From the NCBI GenBank assembly GCA_028281365.1, contig JANQJZ010000009.1, positions 1 through 33,601 of the forward strand: a DNA stretch of 33,601 nt, in the 5' to 3' direction. This DNA comes from Gammaproteobacteria bacterium. GTDB taxonomy: Bacteria > Pseudomonadota > Gammaproteobacteria > Eutrophobiales > Eutrophobiaceae. Shown piece after piece: positions 17,385-26,234 of the stretch. The position numbers and the translations under genes are program-made. Numbering within the stretch: the first letter of the stretch is position 1; each line of letters begins with the position of its first letter. Below the pieces are notes generated by a model. It was not told where the DNA came from. It did no database searches and saw only the letters and a program-made list of their open reading frames with translations.

Positions 17385-18254
17385 ATGAACGACGAAGACC
17401 GTCGACTAATTATTGTTAGCGGGCTAGCTGGAGCAGGAAAGACTGTCGTACTTAATACGCTTGAAGATCTTTCTTATTATACAATAGACAATTTGCCAAC
17501 CAGCTTACTTAACACGCTTATAGAACAGCTGTTAGATCCGGATTATAATCTTGCAAAGCAGATCGCTATTGGTATGGACGCAAGGAATAGTCATGCTGAT
17601 CTCTCCTACATCCCCGATTTGTTTAAATCTCTAAACAAAAAAAACATATCAACAGAGTTAATCTTTATAGAAGCCAGCGATGACGTTTTAACCAAACGAT
17701 TCAGTGAAACACGCCGTAAACACCCTTTGTCATCTGATTCTGTGTCTTTAAGTGACGCAATACAATGTGAACGAGATGCCATTGGTATGCTTTCCGAAGT
17801 GGCCAATTTACGAATTGATACCAGTCATATGCAATTGCATGAATTAAGAAATATCATTCGGGAACGAATAGCACGAAAAGAGAAGGATCGTTTATCTTTA
17901 CAGATAATGTCATTCGGTTACAAGAACGGTATCCCCAAGGATTCTGATTTTGTATTTGATTTAAGATGCCTGCCAAATCCATACTGGAAAAAAACTTTAC
18001 GTCGCTATTCCGGTAAAGATAAACCTGTAATTGATTTTTTGTCAAAACAGGAATCTGTGAAAAAAATGTTAGAGGATTTAAAAAAGTTTTTTGATTACTG
18101 GATACCACAATTTGAAGCGGATAACCGAAGTTATCTGAGTATAGCGTTCGGTTGTACCGGTGGGCATCATCGTTCTGTTTTTATTGCTGAACAACTTGCT
18201 AAAGAGTTTGAAAAAAGCGGGAAGCAAATTATCTTGAGACATCGGGACGTATAA
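17385..18254 (+). CDS. rapZ: RapZ, RNase adapter and sensor protein
   Basis: In E. coli RapZ senses glucosamine 6-phosphate and directs RNase E to GlmZ sRNA, controlling GlmS and thus envelope sugar supply. The 289-residue product has the Walker A GLAGAGKT (13-20). The C-terminal effector domain shows MSFGYKNGIPKDSDFVFDLRCLPNPYW and the diagnostic FGCTGGHHRSVFIAEQL. The start codon follows the hprK stop directly. Whether GlmY/GlmZ exist in this organism cannot be told from the window. Confidence 0.95.
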   Translation: MNDEDRRLIIVSGLAGAGKTVVLNTLEDLSYYTIDNLPTSLLNTLIEQLLDPDYNLAKQIAIGMDARNSHADLSYIPDLFKSLNKKNISTELIFIEASDDVLTKRFSETRRKHPLSSDSVSLSDAIQCERDAIGMLSEVANLRIDTSHMQLHELRNIIRERIARKEKDRLSLQIMSFGYKNGIPKDSDFVFDLRCLPNPYWKKTLRRYSGKDKPVIDFLSKQESVKKMLEDLKKFFDYWIPQFEADNRSYLSIAFGCTGGHHRSVFIAEQLAKEFEKSGKQIILRHRDV

Positions 18255-18255
18255 A

Positions 18256-18663
18256 ATGAACGTGGGCATATTAATAATAACGCATAGTGGGATCGGCGCA
18301 TCTATTTTTGGAACAGCCAGGTTTATGATTGATGACTGTCCATTAAATGTGAAATTACTTTCTGCAAACCGGGAAAGTGACCCGGATGAACTGCTTGAGT
18401 CTGCATCAATACTTATTAAGGAACTGGATAAAGGAGATGGTGTTTTAATTCTGACAGATCTGTATGGCTCAACACCAAGTAATATTGCACATCAACTGGA
18501 TCAATATGCGGATGTAAAAGTTGTTACGGGTCTTAATCTATCGATGTTAATACGTGTATTTAATTATGCAGAGCTCGGTTTAACCGAGCTAACCGAAAAA
18601 GCGTACAGTGGTGGCAGAGACGGTATAACTATCGATAATGACAATGGACCTGATGAATCGTAA
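18256..18663 (+). CDS. Mannose-type PTS EIIA component
   Basis: A stand-alone EIIA-Man domain of 135 residues. The N-terminus MNVGILIITHSGIGASIF places the phosphorylatable His at residue 10, as in ManX-type EIIA. LTDLYGSTPSNIA matches the second conserved loop. There is no EIIB, EIIC or EIID gene nearby, so a sugar-uptake role is not supported. In other proteobacteria such orphan EIIA-Man proteins occur with HprK and HPr and are taken as regulators. It starts one base after rapZ and its end overlaps the HPr gene by 11 nt. Confidence 0.93.
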   Translation: MNVGILIITHSGIGASIFGTARFMIDDCPLNVKLLSANRESDPDELLESASILIKELDKGDGVLILTDLYGSTPSNIAHQLDQYADVKVVTGLNLSMLIRVFNYAELGLTELTEKAYSGGRDGITIDNDNGPDES

Positions 18664-18922
18664 AACTATAAAAATAAACAATCGTCTTGGCCTTCATGCC
18701 CGTGCAGCAGCAAAATTTGTTCAGATAGCATCGGCTTTTCAGGCAGAAATAAATGTGACTTCTGCAAACCGCGAAGTCAGTGGAAAAAGCATAATGGGAA
18801 TTATGATGTTGGCAGCAGGAAAAGGATCAGAAATTGAAATAACAACCATCGGACCTGATGAGGATGAAGCAATGACGGCCCTGGAAAATTTGATTAACGA
18901 TCGCTTTGGAGAGACTGAATGA
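18653..18922 (+). CDS. ptsH: HPr, histidine phosphocarrier protein
   Basis: Small phosphocarrier between Enzyme I and EIIA proteins. ATG 18653 is chosen over 18638 and 18644 because it gives 89 residues and puts the active histidine exactly at His15 (NRLGLHARAAAKF) and the regulatory serine exactly at Ser46 (VSGKSIMG). With HprK encoded nearby, this HPr is probably under dual His and Ser control. ptsO/NPr naming is an alternative in proteobacteria. It overlaps the EIIA gene by 11 nt and Enzyme I by 4 nt. Confidence 0.94.
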   Translation: MNRKTIKINNRLGLHARAAAKFVQIASAFQAEINVTSANREVSGKSIMGIMMLAAGKGSEIEITTIGPDEDEAMTALENLINDRFGETE

Positions 18923-20667
18923 CAATTTCTATTCAAGGTGTAAGTGTTTCGCGTGGTATAGCCATTGGTCATATACATATTATCCAGCACGATCAACTTG
19001 ATGTGCGTGAATATACTATTCGGAATACTCAGCTTGACAATGAAATCCAGCGTTTAAACGACGCTATTGCAAATGCAAGGTTACAATTAAGAGCAATAAA
19101 AGATCACATTCCTGTTTCCACATCAGTTGATATATCTGCCTTTATCGACACACATTTATTGATGCTGGAAGATAACGCATTAACTGAAGAGCCCAAACGG
19201 TTAATCAAGGAACGACTGTGTAATGCGGAATGGGCATTAAAATTACAACGTGATGCCCTGGTTAACGTATTTGATGAAATGGCTGATGCCTATTTAAGCA
19301 CTCGGCGAGATGATGTAGATCATGTAGTAAATCGTATCCTTCGTCTATTACTGAATCAAAAACCATTACTACATGAACTTCCTGATAACCACTTAAAAAA
19401 TCGTATCATTCTTGCAGATGATCTTACCCCGGCAGATACCGTATTAATGCAACATTATGGTATTGCTGCATTTGCTACGGAATTCGGTGGTCCAACTTCG
19501 CATACCGCTATATTGGCAAGAAGTCTTGATATCCCGGCTGTTGTCGGGTTGCATAACGCCAGAAGAATAATAAAAAATGATGACCTTGTTATCATAGACG
19601 GTAGTACCGGCATCGCGCTTGTTGATCCGGACAAGTCTATCCAGAGTTTTTATGAAAAGAGACAAAAGGAAGTCAAACGATACTATTCTTCATTAAACAA
19701 GCTAAAGAATGCACCTACAGAAACACTGGACGGTGTACCGATAAAATTATTGGCCAACATTGAATTGCCGAAAGATTTCGAAATGGTACGGGATGTCGGT
19801 GCGAAAGGGGTTGGTTTATATCGAACCGAATTTCTTTATATGAACCGCGAAATACCTCCGGATGAAGAAGAACACTATGAAACCTATATGAAAGTAATCA
19901 AGGCACTAAAAGGATTGCCATTGACTATACGAACCCTTGATCTGGGTGCCGATAAACAGGTAGATGGAGCGGGCCGACAATCAGGACCGGTTAGATCGAA
20001 TCCGGCACTGGGGTTAAGGGCCGTCAGGTTGTGCCTGAGAGAGCCAGATTTGTTCCGACCACAGTTACGCGCGATTATCAGGGCTTCAGCTCACGGCCCG
20101 ATCAGAATCATGATCCCTATGCTGACAAACGTTCAGGAAATGAAGCAGGTTTTATTAATGATCGATGAAATCAAAGCCGAGTTAAAAACTGACTCCATTG
20201 AGTTTGATAATGATATAGAAATTGGCGGCATGATTGAAGTACCTGCTTCAGCAGTTTGTGCTGATGTATTTGCCAAAAACCTGGATTTTCTGTCTATAGG
20301 AACAAATGATTTAATCCAGTACACAATGGCCATTGATCGGGTAAATGATGAGGTTAACTATTTATATGATCCATTACACCCTGCTGTATTAAGACTAATA
20401 CAAACAACTATAGAAGCAGGAAACAAGGCAGATATTCCCGTCGCCATGTGTGGTGAAATGGCTGGAGAAAAGGAATATACACAACTTCTTCTCGGTTTGG
20501 GCTTAAGAGAGTTTAGTGTACACATCGCAACATTACTGGAAGTGAAAAAAATTATTAACAATTCAGATATTACCAAGCTGACCGAATTAACTCGAATGGC
20601 GTTAAATGCAACCAGTGGTGCAGAAATACATGAGCTATTACAGGAAGTAAATTCTGAAATTAATTAG
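18919..20667 (+). CDS. ptsI: Enzyme I, PEP-protein phosphotransferase
   Basis: Takes phosphate from phosphoenolpyruvate and passes it to HPr His15. The 582-residue product matches E. coli PtsI in length and begins directly with the PEP-utilising N domain (GVSVSRGIAIGHI). It lacks the GAF sensor of PtsP. The active-site histidine is His195 in FGGPTSHTAILAR. The C-terminal PEP-binding barrel has GLYRTEFLYMNR, LDLGADK, IGTNDLIQYTMA and the conserved Cys in VAMCGEMAG. The ATGA overlap with the HPr gene indicates coupling. Confidence 0.95.
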   Translation: MTISIQGVSVSRGIAIGHIHIIQHDQLDVREYTIRNTQLDNEIQRLNDAIANARLQLRAIKDHIPVSTSVDISAFIDTHLLMLEDNALTEEPKRLIKERLCNAEWALKLQRDALVNVFDEMADAYLSTRRDDVDHVVNRILRLLLNQKPLLHELPDNHLKNRIILADDLTPADTVLMQHYGIAAFATEFGGPTSHTAILARSLDIPAVVGLHNARRIIKNDDLVIIDGSTGIALVDPDKSIQSFYEKRQKEVKRYYSSLNKLKNAPTETLDGVPIKLLANIELPKDFEMVRDVGAKGVGLYRTEFLYMNREIPPDEEEHYETYMKVIKALKGLPLTIRTLDLGADKQVDGAGRQSGPVRSNPALGLRAVRLCLREPDLFRPQLRAIIRASAHGPIRIMIPMLTNVQEMKQVLLMIDEIKAELKTDSIEFDNDIEIGGMIEVPASAVCADVFAKNLDFLSIGTNDLIQYTMAIDRVNDEVNYLYDPLHPAVLRLIQTTIEAGNKADIPVAMCGEMAGEKEYTQLLLGLGLREFSVHIATLLEVKKIINNSDITKLTELTRMALNATSGAEIHELLQEVNSEIN

Positions 20668-20781
20668 TTATAACCAGACCTTCGCTATACAACTTCATTA
20701 ACTAAAAATAAAATCGCTCTCGACTTAGCAATAAATTTCCAGCACTGATAGACTCGGTTGCAATAAGTACGGAATTTAACT

Positions 20782-22137
20782 ATGGACGAAACTACTCTGG
20801 AACCAGTTGAGCTGTCGGTCGCCGATGCCTTGCATAATGCATTGGGAAAAGACGACATCGAGTCTGCCCGGGAGATTATTGCATCTCTACACCCCTCTGA
20901 AATTGCCGATATCATCGAGAGTATTCCCGGGCGTGAACGAGATAATGTCTGGCAACTGGTTGATGCAGAACTTGAGGGTGATGTCCTTTCACATATGCAG
21001 GACGCAGTCCGAACTGAGTTTCTGGAAAACATGCATCCAAAGGAAGTTGCCGATGCAACCAGGGATCTCGATGCAGATGATGTTGCAGACATTCTGCAGG
21101 ACCTGCCCGGTGAAGTTGCCGATAGTATCCTGCAAACGATGGATGAACAGAACCGGCAAAGGCTTGCATCAATTTTAACCTACCCGGAAGATACTGCGGG
21201 CGGTTTAATGAATATCGATGTTGTTTCGGTTCGGGCTGATGTAACACTCGATGTTGTTTTGCGCTATCTAAGATTATTAGGCGAGATTCCGGAAAAAACC
21301 GATAATTTAATGGTTGTTGATAGAGACAATCATTACCTTGGTGTATTACCCCTGACAGAATTACTCGTTCGTGAAGAGGAAACTACGGTAGGTGAATGGA
21401 TGGAAGAGGAATCTTATTTATCTGCAAATACCCCCACAACTGAAGTTGCAAAATTATTTGAACAAAGGGATCTGGTATCTGCTGCTGTTGTTGATGATGA
21501 AGGCTTATTGCTCGGTCGAATAACGATTGATGATGTGGTCGATGTCATACAGGAAGAGGCTGAACATGTTGTTCGAAGTATGGCTGGTCTCGGGGATGAT
21601 GATATGTTTTCACCCGTTATCGTCAGCACCAAACGACGTGCAATCTGGTTAGGTATTAATCTAATGACAGCTTTTCTTGGGGCCTGGGTTATAGGAAGGT
21701 TTGAAGAAACAATTCAACAGCTTGTCGCTTTGGCAATACTTATGCCTGTTGTGGCTGGAATGGGAGGCATTGCAGGCAGTCAAACATTAACCATTGCGAT
21801 TAGAGGTATTGCGCTGGGGCAAATTGTCAAAACAAATATAAAACCATTATTAATAAAAGAACTTACTGTAGGAATATTAAATGGCATTATCTGGTCATGC
21901 ATTGTGGCGATGATTGTAATAGCCTGGTTCGATGATGCCTTTCTAGGTTTAATTATCGGTGTTTCCATGATTATTAACCTGTTAATTGCAGCCCTTGCAG
22001 GCGCATTAATACCAATGATGTTAAAACATTTTGGAATAGACCCGGCAATTGCTGGTGGAGTAATACTAACAACCGTTACTGACGTGGTTGGATTTATGAC
22101 GTTCCTGGGACTGGCAACGATCTTTTTGATTGGTTAG
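20782..22137 (+). CDS. mgtE: MgtE, magnesium channel/transporter
   Basis: Inner-membrane Mg2+ channel gated by cytoplasmic Mg2+. The 451-residue product has an acidic N domain (DIIESIPGRERDNVWQLV, then DVADILQDLPGEVAD) and a CBS pair (about 140-260: YPEDTAGGLMN, ITIDDVVDVIQEEAEHVV). About five C-terminal membrane helices follow, with the pore motif PVVAGMGGIAGSQTLTI. This is the full family layout. The 114-nt gap after ptsI is too short for an M-box riboswitch and I see no strong promoter there. It is the last + strand gene before the repeat region. Confidence 0.96.
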   Translation: MDETTLEPVELSVADALHNALGKDDIESAREIIASLHPSEIADIIESIPGRERDNVWQLVDAELEGDVLSHMQDAVRTEFLENMHPKEVADATRDLDADDVADILQDLPGEVADSILQTMDEQNRQRLASILTYPEDTAGGLMNIDVVSVRADVTLDVVLRYLRLLGEIPEKTDNLMVVDRDNHYLGVLPLTELLVREEETTVGEWMEEESYLSANTPTTEVAKLFEQRDLVSAAVVDDEGLLLGRITIDDVVDVIQEEAEHVVRSMAGLGDDDMFSPVIVSTKRRAIWLGINLMTAFLGAWVIGRFEETIQQLVALAILMPVVAGMGGIAGSQTLTIAIRGIALGQIVKTNIKPLLIKELTVGILNGIIWSCIVAMIVIAWFDDAFLGLIIGVSMIINLLIAALAGALIPMMLKHFGIDPAIAGGVILTTVTDVVGFMTFLGLATIFLIG

Positions 22138-22167
22138 TGATAACGCAATTTATTGTAAGAAATAGTT

Positions 22168-22313
22168 TCGCCTTTTACGGCGAGTTTCTTTTCTTTGCTT
22201 GGTCAAAGAAAAGAAACCAAAAGAAAGACCACCCGAATACCTTGGTCTACGACTACCCTCACAATTCAATGTCGATTACGCGTCGCGTATACATTCGTCC
22301 ATGAATGGATACG
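22168..22313. repeat. Hairpin-rich intergenic element, probably dispersed
   Basis: Thirty bases after mgtE come three inverted repeats. The first is TCGCC/GGCGA (22168-22172 and 22179-22183, 6-nt loop). Abutting it is a perfect 14-bp repeat GTTTCTTTTCTTTG / CAAAGAAAAGAAAC (22184-22197 and 22204-22217, 6-nt loop). The third is a 12-bp repeat with one mismatch (22285-22296 and 22303-22314, loop GTCCAT). The 14-bp stem with flanking CCAAAAGAAAG resembles sequences I recall as scattered between genes in several gammaproteobacteria; that is memory, not a search. It fills most of the gap between mgtE and the convergent gene ending at 22413, and could also end transcription from both sides. Confidence 0.55.
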
Positions 22314-22412
22314 CTAAAACAGACGTCCTGTCTATTTTCCGCTATCACTATCTCATTGCTCGGCAAGGTATAACGGGTTGCATGCGATTTTTAACCAGAA
22401 TAGAAATAGCCG

Positions 22413-22814
22413 TTAGAAAGAGGAAATTGCGGAGAGGTATTTTTTTAGAAACCTTCTTTTAAATTCTTCGAGACTCCATTCCTTGTCGCTTAACGTGCAT
22501 TTGTATTTATCTTTGGTGACGTAAACGTAAGCATTTTCTGTTTGTCCGTTGACTTCAACTTCCAGTAAGCATCGCTCGTAACAGATGTCTTCAAATTCAT
22601 CGAGCAAATTGAGCGTATTCTTATCAATGTTTTTATAAAGTGTTCCGTCAATACTGCCATTAGAACTTTTTATTGTTGCAGGATATATTTTTCCCTTTAT
22701 TTTGTATCGTTGATACCCCAATAAACGTGCTGGATTAGACGGAAAATCTTTACCGGTAATAGACTGAAATACTGCAGGGATCTGTAAAGTTCCGTATGTA
22801 AATACGGCATGCAT
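22413..22814 (-). CDS. Gamma-glutamylcyclotransferase-like (AIG2/GGCT fold) protein
   Basis: A 133-residue protein with the GGCT-fold start MHAVFTYGTLQIPAVF (substrate-binding YGTL loop). It also has GYQRYKIKGKIYPAT, GTLYKNID and the acidic LLDEFEDICYERCLLEV, where the Glu of DEFE is the likely catalytic acid. Family members make 5-oxoproline from gamma-glutamyl compounds, but the substrate here is unknown. It follows the DUF2782-type gene by 38 nt on the same strand. Its 3' end lies close to the hairpin element, and its last ~15 residues may derive from changed sequence there. No clear ribosome-binding site. Confidence 0.85.
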   Translation of the reverse strand: MHAVFTYGTLQIPAVFQSITGKDFPSNPARLLGYQRYKIKGKIYPATIKSSNGSIDGTLYKNIDKNTLNLLDEFEDICYERCLLEVEVNGQTENAYVYVTKDKYKCTLSDKEWSLEEFKRRFLKKYLSAISSF

Positions 22815-22852
22815 GGATATATTTCAGGAGAAAGACGCCGATGTTTAAATGT

Positions 22853-23194
22853 CTACCAAGTAAACAAAACCCATTGCGGGACAATGACATCATCCAGATC
22901 GCTACGACGCAAATCCATACGTCCGTCACCATCATTATCGATCATATAATAAGCTGGCCCGACAGCAGGTGTAACCTTCACCATGTAAAGTGCACCATTA
23001 ATACGGTATTCTTCGATGGTGGCATCTTCTTTACGTATAATCGTCACCTGAGGTTCTATCGTTTCACCTGTTTCAAGTGGATCCGGGAGATCCGGAGGCT
23101 CCGGAACAGGTTCAAGGCCACCTGGGTTAGTATTACCCGCCATAACGACGGATGTCGCAAATAATAATATCAATGATAATAGATACCTCTTCAT
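22853..23194 (-). CDS. DUF2782-type periplasmic protein
   Basis: A 113-residue exported protein of unknown function. Signal peptide MKRYLLSLILLFATSVVMA, a Pro/Glu-rich linker (25-48), then a small domain with VTIIRKEDATIEEYRINGALYMVKVTP and GPAYYMIDND. I recognise the DUF2782 pattern, whose genes often neighbour polA in gammaproteobacteria. Residues 86-94 read D-N-D-G-D-G-R-M-D, matching the DxDxDGxxD calcium loop of EF-hand/dockerin proteins. ATG 23194 is chosen over a start at 23236 for the AAGGA upstream and the clean signal peptide. Confidence 0.82.
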   Translation of the reverse strand: MKRYLLSLILLFATSVVMAGNTNPGGLEPVPEPPDLPDPLETGETIEPQVTIIRKEDATIEEYRINGALYMVKVTPAVGPAYYMIDNDGDGRMDLRRSDLDDVIVPQWVLFTW

Positions 23195-23323
23195 TTCAGC
23201 CCGTCCTTTGCAGGTTATGGATTTGTACTTTAACACCTCATAATGATTAGATGAAGCATACCGACTTTAATTCAGATAATAATTTAGCTAAACGGAAAAG
23301 ACAGGGGCATTTTTTGATGAAAA

Positions 23324-23332
23324 TGTCATAAT
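23324..23332 (+). promoter_or_regulatory. Possible extended -10 promoter for polA
   Basis: TGTCATAAT at 23324-23332 matches the extended -10 form (TGn followed by a five-of-six match to TATAAT), 45 nt upstream of the polA ATG. The -35 region is poor, which extended -10 promoters tolerate. It is the best candidate in the 140-nt gap between divergent genes. Confidence 0.4.
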
Positions 23333-23376
23333 TTACCATCACTATTTTCAATTAATTTTAATAGATTTGATTTCTT

Positions 23377-26082
23377 ATGACTGACAAAACAATGGTGCTG
23401 GTCGACGGTTCCTATTATTTATTCCGTGCCTACCATGTTCCCAATCTGCAAAGATTAAAAAATGCCCATGATGAACCTACTGGTGCCATCTATGGTGTTA
23501 TTAATATGATCAAAAAACACCTGAGCGAAGGTGGTCCGGATTATTTTGCTATTGTATTCGATGCAAAAGGCAAAACCTTTCGTAACGATTTATATGAGGA
23601 ATATAAAGCTAACCGGCCACCAATGCCTGATGATCTTGCATGTCAAATTCAACCGCTGCATGACATCATTCGTGCCATGGGGATTCCGTTATTGATCATT
23701 GAAGGTGTTGAAGCCGATGACGTCATTGCTACTTTATCACGACAAGCCTCCGGGAAAGGAATAAAGACTATAGTCTCGACCGGCGATAAAGACCTGGCGC
23801 AAATGGTGGATGAGAAAATCCATTTGATTAATACAATGAACAATACCTATTTTGATCGTGAAGGTGTTATTGAAAAATTTGGCGTCCCGCCAGAAAGGAT
23901 TATTGATTACTTAACCCTGATAGGAGATACCGTTGATAATGTTCCCGGTGTTCCAAAAGTTGGGCCTAAAACAGCTGTAAAGTGGTTAAGCGAATATGGG
24001 TCTCTGGATGAAATAATTACACATGCCGATGAGATTAAAGGCAAGGTAGGTGAAAACCTTCGCAATTCTCTATCACAAATCCCTTTGTCAAAAGAACTCG
24101 TTACTTTGAAATATGATGTCGATCTGGACTGCAGGCCTGAAGATTTGGTTTTAGATACCCCGGATTATGCATCACTAAAAGATCTTTATTCTTACTGGAA
24201 CTTCCGTACCTGGTTATCACAGGTTCATGAAGAGACTAAAGAGATAATCGATAATAACCCGGACCCCTCGGCAGAAGCAGTATATGAAACAATTTTAACA
24301 TCAAGGCAACTTGATAAATGGATTAAAAAACTCAAGCAGGCAAATTTAATTTCTGTTGACACAGAAACAACCAGTCTTAATTACATGGAAGCAAAAATAG
24401 TCGGGGTATCATTTGCAGTTTCAGAAAATCATGCAGCATATGTCCCACTGCAACATGATTACGCCGGTGCACCGGAACAACTCTCTTTGACAAAATCGCT
24501 GGCAAAGTTAAAACCGATACTTGAAGATCAAACGAAAGCAAAGATTGGGCAAAACCTGAAATATGATCTCGAAGTCTTTGCAAACCATGACATCAACCTT
24601 AAGGGGATTAAACACGACACCATGTTGCAGTCCTACGTCGTTAATAGTACCGGCAGTCGTCATGATATGGACTCACTTGCGCAAAATTATTTATCGATTG
24701 AGACGATCCATTATGAAGATATTGCAGGGAAAGGCGCTAAACAAATTCCTTTTAATCAGGTAAGCATTGAAGAAGCATCGCCTTATGCTGCGGAAGATGC
24801 GGATATTGTACTGAAACTGCACAGGGTTTTATCGACAGAACTTAAAAAGCATACGACTCTGGAAAAGGTGTACACAACAATTGAAATTCCGTTATTGCCA
24901 GTTCTTGCAAAAATTGAGCGAAATGGTGTCATTATTGATTCAACCATGTTGTTACAACAAGGCCAGGAATTACAGGCACAGATGCAGGAAATTGAAATCA
25001 AGGCACATAATATCGCTGGCGAGAATTTTAATATCAGTTCACCAAAGCAAATTCAGGAAATTCTATATCAGAAAATGGAGTTGCCGGTATTGGCCAAAAC
25101 GCCAAAAGGTCAGCCTTCTACAGCTGAATCAGTATTACAGGAGTTAGCAGAGGATTACGAATTACCCAGGCTTATCCTTGAATATCGTAGTATGAGCAAG
25201 CTTTGTTCTACCTATACTGAAAAACTGCCACAAATGATCAATCAACAAACGGGCCGGGTACATACTTCTTACCATCAGGCTGTCGCCGCAACCGGACGTT
25301 TATCTTCTTCTGATCCCAATTTACAAAACATTCCAATAAGAACCGCTGAGGGCAGAAAAATCAGGAAGGCTTTTATTGCCCCGGAAAATTATATTCTTGT
25401 GGCTGCAGACTATTCACAGATTGAATTACGTATTATGGCTCATCTATCCGGAGATAAAGGTTTACTAGATGCTTTCGAGAAGAAAATGGATATCCATAAA
25501 ACGACAGCGGCTGAAGTATTCGGCATTGCTATAGATGATGTTGACACACAACAACGCCGTGCAGCAAAAGCAATTAATTTTGGTTTGATTTACGGAATGT
25601 CTGCCTTCGGTCTTGCGAAACAATTGGGCATAGGACGATCTGAAGCCCAGGATTACGTAAACTTATATTTTGAACGTTATCCCGGTGTTAAAAGTTATAT
25701 GGAAAACACAAGACTTATGGCCAAGGATAACGGCTACGTCGAGACTCTCTATAGCCGGCGATTATATTTGCCCGATATTAACGCCCGAAATGCCGCGCGT
25801 CGGCAATATGCTGAAAGAACCGCGATCAACGCACCTATGCAGGGTACAGCAGCAGATATTATTAAATTAGCAATGATTAACATTGATTCATGGATTGAAA
25901 ACAAAAATATTGATGCAAAAATGATTATGCAGGTTCATGATGAATTAGTGTTCGAGGTTAACAAAAATATATTGGATGACTTTAAAAATGAAATTGACAA
26001 ACAGATGTCCTCGAACGATCTTTTAAATGTGCCACTGGAGATCGATATGGGATCCGGCCAAAATTGGGACGAGGCACACTAA
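23377..26082 (+). CDS. polA: PolA, DNA polymerase I
   Basis: Removes RNA primers and fills gaps in replication and repair. The 901-residue product has three parts. The 5'-3' nuclease (1-~290) shows MVLVDGSYYLFRAYH, EGVEADDVIATL and GDTVDNVPGVPKVGPKTA. The 3'-5' exonuclease (~310-510) keeps all three motifs: VDTETTS, NLKYDLEVF and YAAEDAD. Hence proofreading should be active. The polymerase domain has motif A VAADYSQIELRIMAH, the O-helix region RRAAKAINFGLIYGMSAFGLA and motif C QVHDELVFEV. Slightly shorter than E. coli PolA (928). Confidence 0.97.
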   Translation: MTDKTMVLVDGSYYLFRAYHVPNLQRLKNAHDEPTGAIYGVINMIKKHLSEGGPDYFAIVFDAKGKTFRNDLYEEYKANRPPMPDDLACQIQPLHDIIRAMGIPLLIIEGVEADDVIATLSRQASGKGIKTIVSTGDKDLAQMVDEKIHLINTMNNTYFDREGVIEKFGVPPERIIDYLTLIGDTVDNVPGVPKVGPKTAVKWLSEYGSLDEIITHADEIKGKVGENLRNSLSQIPLSKELVTLKYDVDLDCRPEDLVLDTPDYASLKDLYSYWNFRTWLSQVHEETKEIIDNNPDPSAEAVYETILTSRQLDKWIKKLKQANLISVDTETTSLNYMEAKIVGVSFAVSENHAAYVPLQHDYAGAPEQLSLTKSLAKLKPILEDQTKAKIGQNLKYDLEVFANHDINLKGIKHDTMLQSYVVNSTGSRHDMDSLAQNYLSIETIHYEDIAGKGAKQIPFNQVSIEEASPYAAEDADIVLKLHRVLSTELKKHTTLEKVYTTIEIPLLPVLAKIERNGVIIDSTMLLQQGQELQAQMQEIEIKAHNIAGENFNISSPKQIQEILYQKMELPVLAKTPKGQPSTAESVLQELAEDYELPRLILEYRSMSKLCSTYTEKLPQMINQQTGRVHTSYHQAVAATGRLSSSDPNLQNIPIRTAEGRKIRKAFIAPENYILVAADYSQIELRIMAHLSGDKGLLDAFEKKMDIHKTTAAEVFGIAIDDVDTQQRRAAKAINFGLIYGMSAFGLAKQLGIGRSEAQDYVNLYFERYPGVKSYMENTRLMAKDNGYVETLYSRRLYLPDINARNAARRQYAERTAINAPMQGTAADIIKLAMINIDSWIENKNIDAKMIMQVHDELVFEVNKNILDDFKNEIDKQMSSNDLLNVPLEIDMGSGQNWDEAH

Positions 26083-26089
26083 TTTAGAC

Positions 26090-26119
26090 TTTATTATGAA
26101 ATAAAATTGATCCTATAAT
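26090..26119 (+). promoter_or_regulatory. Possible sigma-70 promoter for hisA-hisE
   Basis: A perfect -10 TATAAT (26114-26119) lies 18 nt after a weak -35 TTTATT (26090-26095), about 115 nt upstream of hisA. The 152-nt gap after polA contains no other gene and no clear terminator. No his leader peptide with a His codon run was found in it. Confidence 0.35.
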
Positions 26120-26234
26120 CCTGTTATAACCATTTTCGCACTATGTTAGGATATTTACATAACCATCAATAAAGAAAAGTTAAAAAAGAAAAAATCCTCT
26201 TTCTAAATCGTCGATATATTTCCAAACATCTGAC

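Noticed and set aside
20668-20781. Mg2+-responsive leader upstream of mgtE
   Set aside because: At 114 nt the region is shorter than an M-box, and no strong helices were found.
22199-22462. An 87-codon + strand frame after mgtE
   Set aside because: It runs through the hairpin element, overlaps the end of the cyclotransferase gene, lacks a ribosome-binding site and has no domain-like pattern. It is better explained as repeat sequence.
22841-23164. A 107-codon + strand frame with AGGAG upstream of its ATG
   Set aside because: It lies antisense to most of the DUF2782-type gene, whose signal peptide and domain are convincing. The translation resembles no family I know, so the ribosome-binding site is probably chance.
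26083-26234. his attenuator with leader peptide
   Set aside because: No short frame with a run of His codons is visible, and no terminator/antiterminator pair is evident.
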